Assembly (NCBI GenBank): GCA_964610205.1
Contig: CAZSVI010000001.1
Span: 1 to 64,000 of the forward strand
DNA from: CAZSVI01 sp964610205
GTDB taxonomy: Bacteria; Bacillota; Clostridia; DSM-8532
Reading direction: 5' to 3'
Length of the DNA stretch: 64,000 nucleotides
The notes under the pieces were generated by a model. It saw nothing but the letters and a program-made list of their open reading frames with translations, searched no databases and was not told the DNA's origin. Position numbers and translations under genes: made by a program. Shown here one piece after another: positions 18,100 through 26,635 of this stretch; within the stretch, counting starts at the first letter, position 1; each line of letters begins with the position of its first letter.

Positions 18100-18420
18100 C
18101 TTCAGGGGTAAACAACTCAATCCGCGGGGCCTGTTTCGGGTATCTATTCAAGAATAGTAAACGGTCTGAATTTTATTGCAAAAAACACTGTCATGCTCCA
18201 TAAAAATCATGTTGGACCAAAACTTCAGAATTAATTCTTCTGCCCTGAATCCGGAACAGAATATCAATATAATTCAAAGGTTCATCCCGGACATACAGGT
18301 GTGCCTGTTGTGATATGCTCTTTGCTATCAAAACAGTTATACGAACGTGAGTAGTACTATGTGCTTTGTTGTCCAAGAATGGAACACTCGAATAAAGGTG
18401 CGTACCAACCGGAACGCACC
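18100..18420. repeat. Two partial, oppositely oriented relatives of the 54.3 kb fold-back element
   Basis: 18101-18140 on the plus strand matches 54272-54311 (TTCAGGGGTAA, AATCCGCGG, GCCTG). 18342-18395 is the reverse complement of 54317-54360 (GAACGTGAGTAG, TATGTGCTTTGT). A 7-bp hairpin GGTGCGT/ACGCACC closes at 18398-18420. A 77-codon minus-strand open frame crosses this area but has no recognised domain. The gap 17939-18625 otherwise holds only a promoter and the 18519 palindrome. Confidence 0.6.
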
Positions 18421-18518
18421 ACAAGCCTTGACCCTAAAGAGCAGACCCCGCGAAAGATATAATTAGAAATATATTTACTCCTGAATATATAAGCTGAACT
18501 AAATAATTAATATACGGC

Positions 18519-18592
18519 TGTCATCCTGAGTGTTAGCGAAGGATCTTGCACATCCCTGGGGTAAAGATTCTTCGCTTCGCTCAGAATGACAC
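18519..18592. repeat. Widespread palindromic repeat of the TGTCATTCTGAGCG type
   Basis: CTGTCATCCTGAGTGTTAGCGAAGGATCTTG on one side and its diverged inverse, ending CTTCGCTCAGAATGACA, form a long imperfect hairpin. Repeats with this core are found in intergenic DNA of many unrelated bacteria. It lies downstream of the NlpC/P60 gene, where it may also stop transcription. Confidence 0.75.
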
Positions 18593-18625
18593 AAGAATTT
18601 AGTTTAACTTATATAGTAACTTTAT

Positions 18626-19774
18626 TCACTTGATGACCCTGCGGGCACCTAAATAGTTACCGTTATATTTTGACAGGGACATGATAACCACTTTTTTCAA
18701 GCTTGAAGACGCATGTATGAATTGGTCTCCCCCAAGATAAATTCCCACATGGCCAAGCCGGTTATTGTTATAACGGTCGAACAGAAGAATATCACCGGGT
18801 TTTAAATCCGTTCGGGAAACCTTTGTTCCAATACCGGCATATTCATCGGCTGAACGTGGAAGCGCAATTTTGAATTTGTTATATACATACTGTGTAAACC
18901 CGGAACAATCAAAGCCTTTTGGAGACTCCCCTCCATAAACATATGGAACACCGACAAACTGCTTCGCATATTCTATTATGGAAGAGGCTGTGCCTGCGTC
19001 ATAGGCCTGGGCTGTTGACGCTCGGGAAACCAGACTCTCGCTGGCAACTACATATGGAGCATATACAAAACCCTTCAGATTGTCCTTTGCAATAACCTTA
19101 ATCCACTCACCCTGTTGCTCCAGAACCTGTATACGGGAACCCCTCTCAATAGCTGCGAGTTTTTCGGTATCAGACCCGGGACCCATTCTTACATTCAACA
19201 GGTTAACATTAACATAATTATATACCGGAGGTTTTGTATCGGCGATATATTCCGTAAATACATATACCTCTTTGTCTTCGGGCGTCATTACTTTCGTCCA
19301 TTCTCCATACTGCTCAAGTACCTGTACCCGTATGCCTTTTAACAGGGTTCCCAGTTTTTCTGTTTCAGAACCGGGACCGCTTCTGAGGTTTAATTCATTT
19401 ACCTGAACATACTGATAAACAGGTTCGGATACCTGAACAGGCAAAGCCGGCAAGGCTTCCGGTATCGTTTCCCCTGTGCCCGCACCTGCATCCGGTGTAT
19501 CCAACGTGTACTCTGACGTATTATTTTCAACCGGATATGTATCCGGGAAAGGATTATTATATGAAAAAACGTTTTCTTCCTGTTTTTGATCAGCAGAGTA
19601 ATCTGCCGCCATAGTATTATACAATTGCTGTGCTTCCAGCCTTGTAATCGGTGTCAGGTGGGCGGTTACTCCAGCCTGCTGTGTATTTGTTGATAAAAAA
19701 ACAATGGTTGAAACAACAACAATTAATGCTGCCAGGATCTCTGAACTTCGCCTGAAAAGGGTTGTGTTATCCAT
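18626..19774 (-). CDS. NlpC/P60 cell-wall endopeptidase with two SH3b domains
   Basis: This is an exported peptidoglycan hydrolase that cuts stem peptides. An N-terminal membrane segment (ILAALIVVVSTIVFLS) is followed by a low-complexity linker, two bacterial SH3 repeats (both with LNLRSGPG/LNVRMGPG and GEWTKV/GEWIKV), and the NlpC/P60 domain with catalytic Cys in FDCSGFTQYVY and His in LGHVGIYLG, plus the later HASSS. The open frame extends to 19885, but ATG 19774 has AGGAGG 4 bases upstream and the extension is riboswitch sequence. A c-di-AMP riboswitch leader controls it. Confidence 0.93.
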   Translation of the reverse strand: MDNTTLFRRSSEILAALIVVVSTIVFLSTNTQQAGVTAHLTPITRLEAQQLYNTMAADYSADQKQEENVFSYNNPFPDTYPVENNTSEYTLDTPDAGAGTGETIPEALPALPVQVSEPVYQYVQVNELNLRSGPGSETEKLGTLLKGIRVQVLEQYGEWTKVMTPEDKEVYVFTEYIADTKPPVYNYVNVNLLNVRMGPGSDTEKLAAIERGSRIQVLEQQGEWIKVIAKDNLKGFVYAPYVVASESLVSRASTAQAYDAGTASSIIEYAKQFVGVPYVYGGESPKGFDCSGFTQYVYNKFKIALPRSADEYAGIGTKVSRTDLKPGDILLFDRYNNNRLGHVGIYLGGDQFIHASSSLKKVVIMSLSKYNGNYLGARRVIK

Positions 19775-19787
19775 TGTTCCTCCTGTT

Positions 19788-19900
19788 TGGCTTACGAAGT
19801 TAGCTGACGGGCTTGGGCATACAGGAAACCCCGCTTTTTCAAGCTTCGCCCCATTTACGGTTCCTCCGTTATTGGTTTTAACCAATATTCAACCTTGTCC
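19788..19900 (-). promoter_or_regulatory. Cyclic di-AMP riboswitch (ydaO/yuaA type)
   Basis: Read on the minus strand the leader contains the conserved blocks of this class: GGTTAAAACCAATAACGGAGGA near the 5' side, a GGGGCG...GGGG hairpin, and the 3' hallmark CCCGTCAGCTAACTTCGTAA (19811-19792). It sits directly before the NlpC/P60 gene, a classical target of this riboswitch. In known members, c-di-AMP binding turns expression off. Confidence 0.9.
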
Positions 19901-20010
19901 TTTACTATAATAATATGTTGTATGTTTTATATATGCCACAATTTTCTTTATTAAGATTGTTTACCATTTTATCATTATCTAACTCTTCAATCAAGTAATA
20001 TACTGGAAAA

Positions 20011-20056
20011 AGGAGGTCGGGCCTGTATACTCCTGTATACTCTGGCCCGACCTCCT
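20011..20056 (-). terminator. Strong intrinsic terminator of the LonB-like gene
   Basis: A perfect 13-bp stem (AGGAGGTCGGGCC at 20011 with its complement at 20044) is followed on the minus strand by a short T-run. The 20-base loop itself contains two GTATAC boxes. Confidence 0.88.
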
Positions 20057-20082
20057 CTGAAAAGCTTCCCAAAACTTGCCTT

Positions 20083-22485
20083 TCATGCCTGTTTGCCATA
20101 CCTTTCAACGGTTTCGGCAAATTTTTTCAGTTTTTTATATACCAGATAATTGACCGTCCCCTCGGGAAATAATCCATCCGGCTGTTTCTTTCCCGCACTC
20201 ACACCTGTTAAAATTTCAATGCCCTCATCCACATCCTTGATGGCATATATATGAAACATTCCCTTTGAAACCGCATCCGCCACTTCATCATTCAGAACAA
20301 GATTCCTGATATTCCGGTCGGGTATAATTACACCCTGTCTGCCGGTTAATCCTCTGTATTTGCATATTTCATAAAATCCCTCAATTTTTTGGGTGGCTCC
20401 GCCGATAGGCTGAATTTCCCCCTTTTGATTAACAGAACCTGTTACCGCAATACCCTGGTTGATAGGCAGATCCGATAAGCTTGACAGAATAGCGTATAAT
20501 TCCGTACTGGAAGCGCTGTCACCATCGATACCGCTGTATAGCTGTTCAAAGCAGATGCTCGCCGTGAGGGATAACGGAATTTCCTGCGCGTATTTCTGAC
20601 CGATATAGCCACTTAGAATCATAACCCCCTTGGTATGGGAAACCCCGCTCATTTCAACTTCCCGCTCAATATTCACTATACCGCTTTTCCCCATATAGGT
20701 TGCAGCAGTTATGCGGGATGGCTTTCCAAAAACATAATCTCCTACGTCCAGTACGGACAAACCGTTTATCTGCCCTGTTACCATCCCATCCGTATCTATC
20801 ATTATTGTACCGTCTTTTAAAAGCTCCTGAAGATCATCATCATATTTGCTAGATCTGCGGTGCTTTTCCTTTACCGCCTTTTTCACATGATTTCCGCTTA
20901 CCGTATTACCCCCGTCTATGGCACACCAGATTCCCGCTTCGGCAAGAATATTTACAATCTCATTAAACCTCGTCGTAAGCTTGTCTTGATCCTGAACCAG
21001 CCATGAGCAGTAATTTACAACCTCTGCAACGCCCGAAGTGTCAAAATGGCAGATCCCTTCTCTTTTACAATAAGCACATATGAAATGAGACAGGCTTTTA
21101 ATGTTTTCCTCGTTCCAATCCATTTGATCATCAAAGTCGGCTTTTATTTTAAACAATTTGCTGAAATCCCTGTCATACCGGTACAGAGCATGGTATATCA
21201 AAGGGCTTCCGACCAGAATTATCTTAACATCTACCGGAATAGGCTCGGGTTTAATAGTTGAAACAGCAATGAGGCCCATTTGTTCTTTTATATTTTCAAT
21301 GGAAATCTGCCGGGTTTTGAGCGTACGCTTAATTACTTCCCATGACTGTGGGTTATTCAAAACATCCAGAACCTGAAGAATAAGATATCCTCCATTTGCC
21401 TGATGGAATAAGCCCGGTTTTATCATTGAATAATCCGATGTGACGGTTCCGAATTCATTTTCATAATCCACCCGTCCCAACAGATTGTAATATGTCGGAT
21501 TATAATCTACGATGACAGGAGCGCCGTTCAACCGGCTGTTATCCGACAGGAGATTTACCCTGTACCGGTCAACAGGATTATTAACGGATCTCTTCATTAG
21601 CAATGGCATTACCGACTGGGCTTCATCGGAGGGTTCTTCCTCACGGAATGAATCAAGGTTTTCCAGTATATCATCCTGTACAAACTGCAGATAACGGGTA
21701 ACCTCTAAATAGTCCCTGTACTTTTCCTTTAAATTGTCTATATGTATTCCTACCGCAAATAACGCAATCTGGTTTTCCCACTCCTTAATGGTTTCTTCTG
21801 CCTCCATCTCCAATTCCTTTATCTGGCGTATAATTCCGAATGCCTCTTTCTGAAGGCTTTCCGTTCTGTCATTTATTTCAGCTTTTTTTTGACTGTCCAT
21901 TTCATTAAAATTTTCTTCGCTGATAGGCTCTCCGTCAATGATAGGTATAAAATAAAGGCCTGAATTGGTTATACGAACTTTAAACCCGCGTTCGGCAGCA
22001 ATACGATCCAAAACATTTACCAAATCATCCTTTTTGCCTTTAAATTGTTTTATTATTTTTACCCGTTCTTCTTCGTAATCCTCCCCTTCAAATGCCTTAA
22101 TAATTTCCTGCTGGAGAATTTTTATGAAATCATCCATATCCTTTTTAAATTCTCTGCCCTTTCCGGCCGGCAGATGGATTGCCTTGGGCTTATTAATTTC
22201 TTCAAAGTTATAGACATAGCACCAATCATCCGGTATTTTCCTGTTTTCAGCCTGTTTTTTGGCCCTTTCAAGAGCATGCCGGGTCTTGCCTTCTCCTGAC
22301 TCTCCCGCCATATATATATTGTATCCATCCAATTTTATATGTAATCCGAACTCTACAGCCTCAACGGCACGCTTTTGTCCAATCAGTTCTCTGGATTCAT
22401 CAATCCGTGAAGTATCTTCAAATGAAAAAATTGAAGGATCACAAATCCTGCGGAGTTTTTCGGTCGGAAGACTTCTATATTTCAT
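20083..22485 (-). CDS. LonB-like ATP-dependent protease (Lon family, COG1067 type)
   Basis: This is an AAA+ protease of about 800 residues, distinct from the classical Lon at 35801. Walker A GESGEGKTR lies near residue 60. A long insertion with coiled-coil character separates the ATPase parts, and a second ATPase portion (DVKIILVGSPLIYHALYRYD) is present. The C-terminal Lon protease domain has catalytic Ser in GIDGDSASSTELY and Lys in GATQKIEGFYE. ATG 22485 with GAGAGGTG upstream is chosen over ATG 22515. It lacks the N-terminal Lon substrate domain, as the COG1067 proteins do. It is downstream of rimI on the same strand. Confidence 0.9.
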   Translation of the reverse strand: MKYRSLPTEKLRRICDPSIFSFEDTSRIDESRELIGQKRAVEAVEFGLHIKLDGYNIYMAGESGEGKTRHALERAKKQAENRKIPDDWCYVYNFEEINKPKAIHLPAGKGREFKKDMDDFIKILQQEIIKAFEGEDYEEERVKIIKQFKGKKDDLVNVLDRIAAERGFKVRITNSGLYFIPIIDGEPISEENFNEMDSQKKAEINDRTESLQKEAFGIIRQIKELEMEAEETIKEWENQIALFAVGIHIDNLKEKYRDYLEVTRYLQFVQDDILENLDSFREEEPSDEAQSVMPLLMKRSVNNPVDRYRVNLLSDNSRLNGAPVIVDYNPTYYNLLGRVDYENEFGTVTSDYSMIKPGLFHQANGGYLILQVLDVLNNPQSWEVIKRTLKTRQISIENIKEQMGLIAVSTIKPEPIPVDVKIILVGSPLIYHALYRYDRDFSKLFKIKADFDDQMDWNEENIKSLSHFICAYCKREGICHFDTSGVAEVVNYCSWLVQDQDKLTTRFNEIVNILAEAGIWCAIDGGNTVSGNHVKKAVKEKHRRSSKYDDDLQELLKDGTIMIDTDGMVTGQINGLSVLDVGDYVFGKPSRITAATYMGKSGIVNIEREVEMSGVSHTKGVMILSGYIGQKYAQEIPLSLTASICFEQLYSGIDGDSASSTELYAILSSLSDLPINQGIAVTGSVNQKGEIQPIGGATQKIEGFYEICKYRGLTGRQGVIIPDRNIRNLVLNDEVADAVSKGMFHIYAIKDVDEGIEILTGVSAGKKQPDGLFPEGTVNYLVYKKLKKFAETVERYGKQA

Positions 22486-22560
22486 TTTTACACCTCTCTT
22501 TTTTTTTGCTTCCACTTTGCATCTACCCCCTGTTATTCATTAAAAATCCATATATTGAAT

Positions 22561-23025
22561 TCATATATCAAAATAACACCACATTATGATTGCATCTTCA
22601 TTATTGTCGCTGTAATAGGATTTCCTTATACCCTCAGCTTTGAATCCGAACCGTTCATATAATGAAATGGCCGGAAGATTACCGGCCCTGACTTCAAGGG
22701 TAAGCCCCACCAGCTTAATATCCCGGGACATCTCAATTATTTTCCGCATAAGCCCGAACGCAATATGCTGTCTGCGACAGGAGGGATCAACAGCTAAATT
22801 CGTAATATGGCCTTCGTCAAGTATAACCTGAACTCCTGTGTACGCAACAATAACTTCATTAACCAATGCAACATAATATACCGCACCGGGGTTGTTTAAT
22901 TCCTCTACGAACATATTTCTTGACCACGGAATTGAAAAGGCACGGTTTTCTACATCTAGTACCCCATCAATATCCTTTATACCCATTTTCCTGTATATAA
23001 TCCCATTTTTATTTTCTTTATCCAC
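22561..23025 (-). CDS. rimI: Ribosomal-protein-alanine N-acetyltransferase RimI
   Basis: This GNAT acetyltransferase transfers acetyl from acetyl-CoA to an N-terminal amine, classically of ribosomal protein S18. Motif A with the acetyl-CoA binding pattern RRQHIAFGLM is seen after the strand ITNLAVDPSC. The C-terminal part has NLPAISLYERFGFKAEGIRK. It has 154 residues, standard length. Its start overlaps tsaB by 8 bases, in the frequently conserved tsaE-tsaB-rimI order. Confidence 0.93.
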   Translation of the reverse strand: MDKENKNGIIYRKMGIKDIDGVLDVENRAFSIPWSRNMFVEELNNPGAVYYVALVNEVIVAYTGVQVILDEGHITNLAVDPSCRRQHIAFGLMRKIIEMSRDIKLVGLTLEVRAGNLPAISLYERFGFKAEGIRKSYYSDNNEDAIIMWCYFDI

Positions 23026-23731
23026 AAGGTCTGCTCCCGGCTTCTTTTTCTCTCATTCTTTCAGCCTGTGATTTCCTGATATAATTTGGAGAAGCGCTGA
23101 AAGCGTCTGTCACCTTTCCTTCATTATTCATAAACCATGCCAGTCGCGCTACGGCAGCGGCCCGGTTTGTAAAAAGCTCATATGAAGCAAAAAACGCATG
23201 AATTCCCTGATCTTTAATGAATTCTTCGTATAGCGGAACCGCGTCGCCTATAAAATAAACATCCTCTTTTATATTTTTCAGTTCTTCAGTTAAATTCTCT
23301 ATTGACATACCCGTATCATGTTTAACCGCAGTAACTGTTTCCCCCTGGATACGGTATATTCCTGTATAAACCTGCCGGTTTCTGGCATCCATAATGGGAC
23401 ATATTACACCGTTACGCTCACCTGATATATACGCCAGAGCCATTAGACCTGATACCTCTGCTACAGGAATATTCAAAGCGTATGCCATGGCTTTGGCAGT
23501 AACTACCCCGATACGCAGCCCAGTAAAAGAACCGGGTCCGTTCGCAACTGCCAGAAGGTTTATATCACCTGGTTTCAAATCCAGCATTCCCAATAATGCT
23601 TCAAGCATCGGAATCACTTTCCGGGAATGGGTTTTACCATGTCTCAGAATAATTTCCCCGGTTATAAAACCATCCTTTGCTATTGCCGCCGTCGCTGTTG
23701 CACCGGAGGTATCCAAAGCCAGTATATTCAT
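23018..23731 (-). CDS. tsaB: tRNA threonylcarbamoyladenosine biosynthesis protein TsaB
   Basis: TsaB is an ASKHA-fold scaffold that works with TsaD and TsaE to put threonylcarbamoyl on A37 of ANN-decoding tRNAs. The N-terminal LALDTSGATATAAI, VANGPGSFTGLRIGV and the later MDARNRQVYTGIY are characteristic. It has 237 residues. It overlaps tsaE (ATGA type) and rimI, showing a translationally coupled operon. TsaD is not in the window. Confidence 0.95.
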   Translation of the reverse strand: MNILALDTSGATATAAIAKDGFITGEIILRHGKTHSRKVIPMLEALLGMLDLKPGDINLLAVANGPGSFTGLRIGVVTAKAMAYALNIPVAEVSGLMALAYISGERNGVICPIMDARNRQVYTGIYRIQGETVTAVKHDTGMSIENLTEELKNIKEDVYFIGDAVPLYEEFIKDQGIHAFFASYELFTNRAAAVARLAWFMNNEGKVTDAFSASPNYIRKSQAERMREKEAGSRPCG

Positions 23732-24165
23732 AATCCCTCAATCCCCTCTATGCGGATTCTGCGCTCATCCGTTCCGTGTCCGGTTCTCTCCAGATAAATC
23801 CATATGGTTTCCGGCGGCAGCATGTTCCTTATTAAATCGGCCCATTCAATGACACAAATATCCCCTTTATAAAGGTATTCCTCAAAACCAATCTCAAAAA
23901 GATCGTCTTCTTCATGGACACGGTATACATCAAAATGATGCAGTATAATATCGCATCCTTCATAACTTTTAACGAGCGTAAAGGTGGGGCTGGTAACCTG
24001 TTTGCTTATGAGAAGGCCTTCTGCGATTCCTTTTACAAAAGATGTTTTTCCGGTTCCCAAGTCTCCTGTAAGTGCTATAATGCCTCCCGGCTTTAAAAAA
24101 CCGGCGGTTCTTTTGCCAAGCTTTATTGTTTCAATTTCATTTTCGGTAATAAACTGCAGTATCAT
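23728..24165 (-). CDS. tsaE: tRNA threonylcarbamoyladenosine biosynthesis ATPase TsaE
   Basis: This is a small P-loop ATPase needed for turnover of the TsaB-TsaD complex. Walker A GDLGTGKTSFVKGIA, the segment VTSPTFTLVKSYEG and VIEWADLI near the C-terminus are diagnostic. It has 145 residues. It is the first gene of the tsaE-tsaB-rimI group. The 201-base gap upstream shows no other gene. Confidence 0.95.
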   Translation of the reverse strand: MILQFITENEIETIKLGKRTAGFLKPGGIIALTGDLGTGKTSFVKGIAEGLLISKQVTSPTFTLVKSYEGCDIILHHFDVYRVHEEDDLFEIGFEEYLYKGDICVIEWADLIRNMLPPETIWIYLERTGHGTDERRIRIEGIEGL

Positions 24166-24366
24166 TAAATCGCTCCGCTATAAATATATACTAAAACCAG
24201 CATAACAAGTTAACTGTATCGATTGAAGATGTATTATTTTCTCCTCAACCAAATTTGGAATTGTTTCAACCAACACAATACGTTAACTTGATATGAATAA
24301 AACTACATTACCAATTATAATACAGCGCGGCAAAGATGCAAGGCGAAACAAAAAGATTTTAAAGAT

Positions 24367-25935
24367 TTAATTCGTTGATTTAAATTGAAGAAGCTGTTTA
24401 ACCAGATTAATATAGGGTGCTTTATCTTCCCCGTGGGGAACATATATGTACATCTGATAGGCACGGGATTCTTCTTTGATTGGAATCCATGCATATACAA
24501 TTTCAAATAAGGCGCTGTCATTGTTTATAGTTTCAATCCGCTCCAGCAGAAATATCTCGCCTTCCCCAATCAATGTAACTCCGGAATCCAGTTGTTGTAT
24601 GACTTTGGAATGGAGTAAAAATCTGGAGTTTTCAAGGGGATATTCAGAATGATCTACTATGGCAAACACTCCATTTTGAGGCGGCAGCAATGGTCCGATC
24701 CTTGTTTTACCTTTTTCATAAAATGAAAATATTTCCATGTTAAGCCAGGTAGTAAAATAGCATTCCCCTTCCCATGAATCAGGCAGTTGTATTGACTGTA
24801 CCGGCCTTCCTTCTTCATTATGGTCTATAAATCTCATTTCCGACAGATTATAGATAATACTGTCACTATATACAGGAAAATATAATGTCCGTTCTTTGCC
24901 AATCACTTTTGAGGATGACAATTCGTTCGTTTCAAGATTAATTTCAAAGGTATTTCCGCAGCTTATTATGTTTATCAGATTGTTTTCCAGAGTATATTTC
25001 TCAATATCTCCGATAGATGCCAATAATAAGGCTTTACCGGCATTGGCGACGTAAATGTAATTATAGTACGGACCTGCGGGAATTCTTCTTTTTTCACTGA
25101 AACACAGATACTTATCCGTAAATACGAGAAACTCAGCATTATAGTGTGCGAAATATTTTTCAACCTCAAGCGTCCCGCAGTCGACAACCAGCAGCATTCC
25201 TTCCGAAGCTGCTCCTATCAGTATCCTGTTTTCACTTTCAAGCAACGGGTTTACATGTATCCCATTTTTCAGGCTTTCTTCCCCGAAGGTATGTAATATT
25301 GTTTCTTTAACACCATCGGAAGCGACTACATGGTTTTGCGCGATAAAGATAAAGCGGCCGTTCTTGTAACAAAAAACCGGACCTGTGTAATAATCCGAAA
25401 GATCTTCATATTTCTGAGCGTAGGTAAATTCTGTTTGCCGGATGGTGTTATCATTATTGCTGATAATTAAAAAGCACTTGGTTACGCTGTCCGTAACCAG
25501 AGTATAATCGCCTCCTTCCTGTTTGTGCAGAACCTTATAAGCGCTGTCCGCCGGAGCTTCCGTTCCCTGTCCGCCGGTATTCTCATCCGGATTTTGATCG
25601 GCGGTTCCATCCGATGGTTTTCCGGTTGGAGTTGCTTCCGCAGAAGCCTGTATTGCAGGAGTGGGCGTTTGTGTTGGAATTGGGGTAGGAGTATGAGTGA
25701 GCATCGGTGTAGGAACTTCGGTTGGCACTATGGTTGGCAACGCAGCAGGGGTTACTGTCGGGGTTGATGCTACTTCGCCGGAACCGGCTGTGGAGGAACC
25801 TGTCTGCTCTTCACCGACAACATCCGACCTGTGTACTTCTCCGGGGGAGTTTGACTTGTCATATATAAGCAATACAATTAAAACACACCCCAGTATAATT
25901 GGAACAATTATCGCTACCAATAGTTTTCTTTCCAT
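24367..25935 (-). CDS. Hypothetical membrane-anchored protein with Pro/Thr-rich stalk
   Basis: No function is recognised. The N-terminus carries one hydrophobic anchor (about residues 6-24, VAIIVPIILGCVLIVLLIY). It is followed by an extracellular stalk of repeated PTP-type units (about residues 58-110), a wall-spanning spacer seen in clostridial surface proteins. The remaining 380 residues alternate short beta-like stretches with aromatic residues and could form a beta-propeller-like sensor domain; that is a guess. It stands alone upstream of tsaE on the same strand, with a 201-base gap. Confidence 0.6.
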   Translation of the reverse strand: MERKLLVAIIVPIILGCVLIVLLIYDKSNSPGEVHRSDVVGEEQTGSSTAGSGEVASTPTVTPAALPTIVPTEVPTPMLTHTPTPIPTQTPTPAIQASAEATPTGKPSDGTADQNPDENTGGQGTEAPADSAYKVLHKQEGGDYTLVTDSVTKCFLIISNNDNTIRQTEFTYAQKYEDLSDYYTGPVFCYKNGRFIFIAQNHVVASDGVKETILHTFGEESLKNGIHVNPLLESENRILIGAASEGMLLVVDCGTLEVEKYFAHYNAEFLVFTDKYLCFSEKRRIPAGPYYNYIYVANAGKALLLASIGDIEKYTLENNLINIISCGNTFEINLETNELSSSKVIGKERTLYFPVYSDSIIYNLSEMRFIDHNEEGRPVQSIQLPDSWEGECYFTTWLNMEIFSFYEKGKTRIGPLLPPQNGVFAIVDHSEYPLENSRFLLHSKVIQQLDSGVTLIGEGEIFLLERIETINNDSALFEIVYAWIPIKEESRAYQMYIYVPHGEDKAPYINLVKQLLQFKSTN

Positions 25936-25972
25936 ATCTCAAAACCACCCTTCTTTTCAGCAAACAGACAAT

Positions 25973-26015
25973 TATAACAATGTAAAGCAATTGATTGCAA
26001 TTACAACATTTTAAC
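25973..26015. repeat. 46-nt quasi-palindromic dispersed repeat, copy 2 (diverged)
   Basis: TTATAACAATG, AAGCAATTGATTGCAATTAC and ACATTTTAACC align with the copies at 11739, 32094 and 55536 but have lost several outer pairs. It lies in the gap between two divergently transcribed genes (25936-26193). Confidence 0.55.
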
Positions 26016-26193
26016 CCCGCTATATTCCAATTATAACACAGCGGTTAATAAGAATGAAACAAAGTCTTCCAAGCTATTTATACATTTCAACTTCTTTACC
26101 GAAAATTTATTTTTTTTATATCCTGTTGCTGAAAGTATGATATACTAAAAAAGTTACAAATAGAGGAAATCTATATTTGGAGTAATTTAATTT

Positions 26194-26448
26194 ATGGAAT
26201 GCAGAGTGGGGTGTGCAGCTTGCTGCATTGCATTATCGATATCTTCACCTATACCGGGCATGCCTGACGGTAAGCCTGCCGGTGTCCGATGCGTCCAGTT
26301 GGCGGATGACAACCGGTGTAAATTATTCGGAAAAAATGAACGGCTTGACGTATGTAATCGGCTCAGACCTTCGGAGGAAATGTGCGGAAAAACGGCTTCG
26401 GAGGCGCTTGCCTATCTTACATATCTTGAAAAGGTTACAACCCCCTAA
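26194..26448 (+). CDS. YkgJ-family cysteine-cluster protein (small, putative metal-binding)
   Basis: This 84-residue protein has the YkgJ/UPF0153 pattern of spaced cysteines (CRVGCAACC at the N-terminus, then RCVQLADDNRCKLF and DVCNRL), thought to bind a zinc or iron ion. The RBS TTGGAG precedes ATG 26194 by 10 bases. The family is widespread and its biochemical role is not settled. The two-cysteine RCVQL...NRCKLF segment is a strong family match, so the call is more secure than the length suggests. Confidence 0.8.
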   Translation: MECRVGCAACCIALSISSPIPGMPDGKPAGVRCVQLADDNRCKLFGKNERLDVCNRLRPSEEMCGKTASEALAYLTYLEKVTTP

Positions 26449-26556
26449 CGGGACGTTTGACAAAAATAAGCAGCCTGAATCTTGATTTTGCTGTAAGAAC
26501 GAAAGTAAGAGCAATCTTAATAATGGGAATAATTTCCTGCGGCCTCGTTATATACC

Positions 26557-26586
26557 TTGATACATATATGGAGAATGTGGTATATT
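26557..26586 (+). promoter_or_regulatory. Promoter of the cation antiporter gene
   Basis: TTGATA at 26557 and TATATT at 26581 are 18 bases apart, and the gene begins at 26636 after AAAGGAT. The hexamers and position fit a sigma-A promoter. Confidence 0.5.
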
Positions 26587-26635
26587 GAGTTTTGCCTGCA
26601 TAGGGAATTCAAGCACAAACAGAAAGGATATAAGA

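Noticed and set aside
18191..18424. 77-codon minus-strand frame in the 18 kb gap
   Set aside because: It crosses repeat sequence, lacks an RBS and matches no family I know. Kept only as part of the repeat description.
25525..25767. Plus-strand frames across the Pro/Thr-rich stalk
   Set aside because: Antisense shadows of the low-complexity stalk of the gene at 24367-25935.
26213..26485. Alternative 90-codon frame overlapping the YkgJ-like gene
   Set aside because: No RBS and no conserved pattern, whereas the other frame has the family's Cys spacing.
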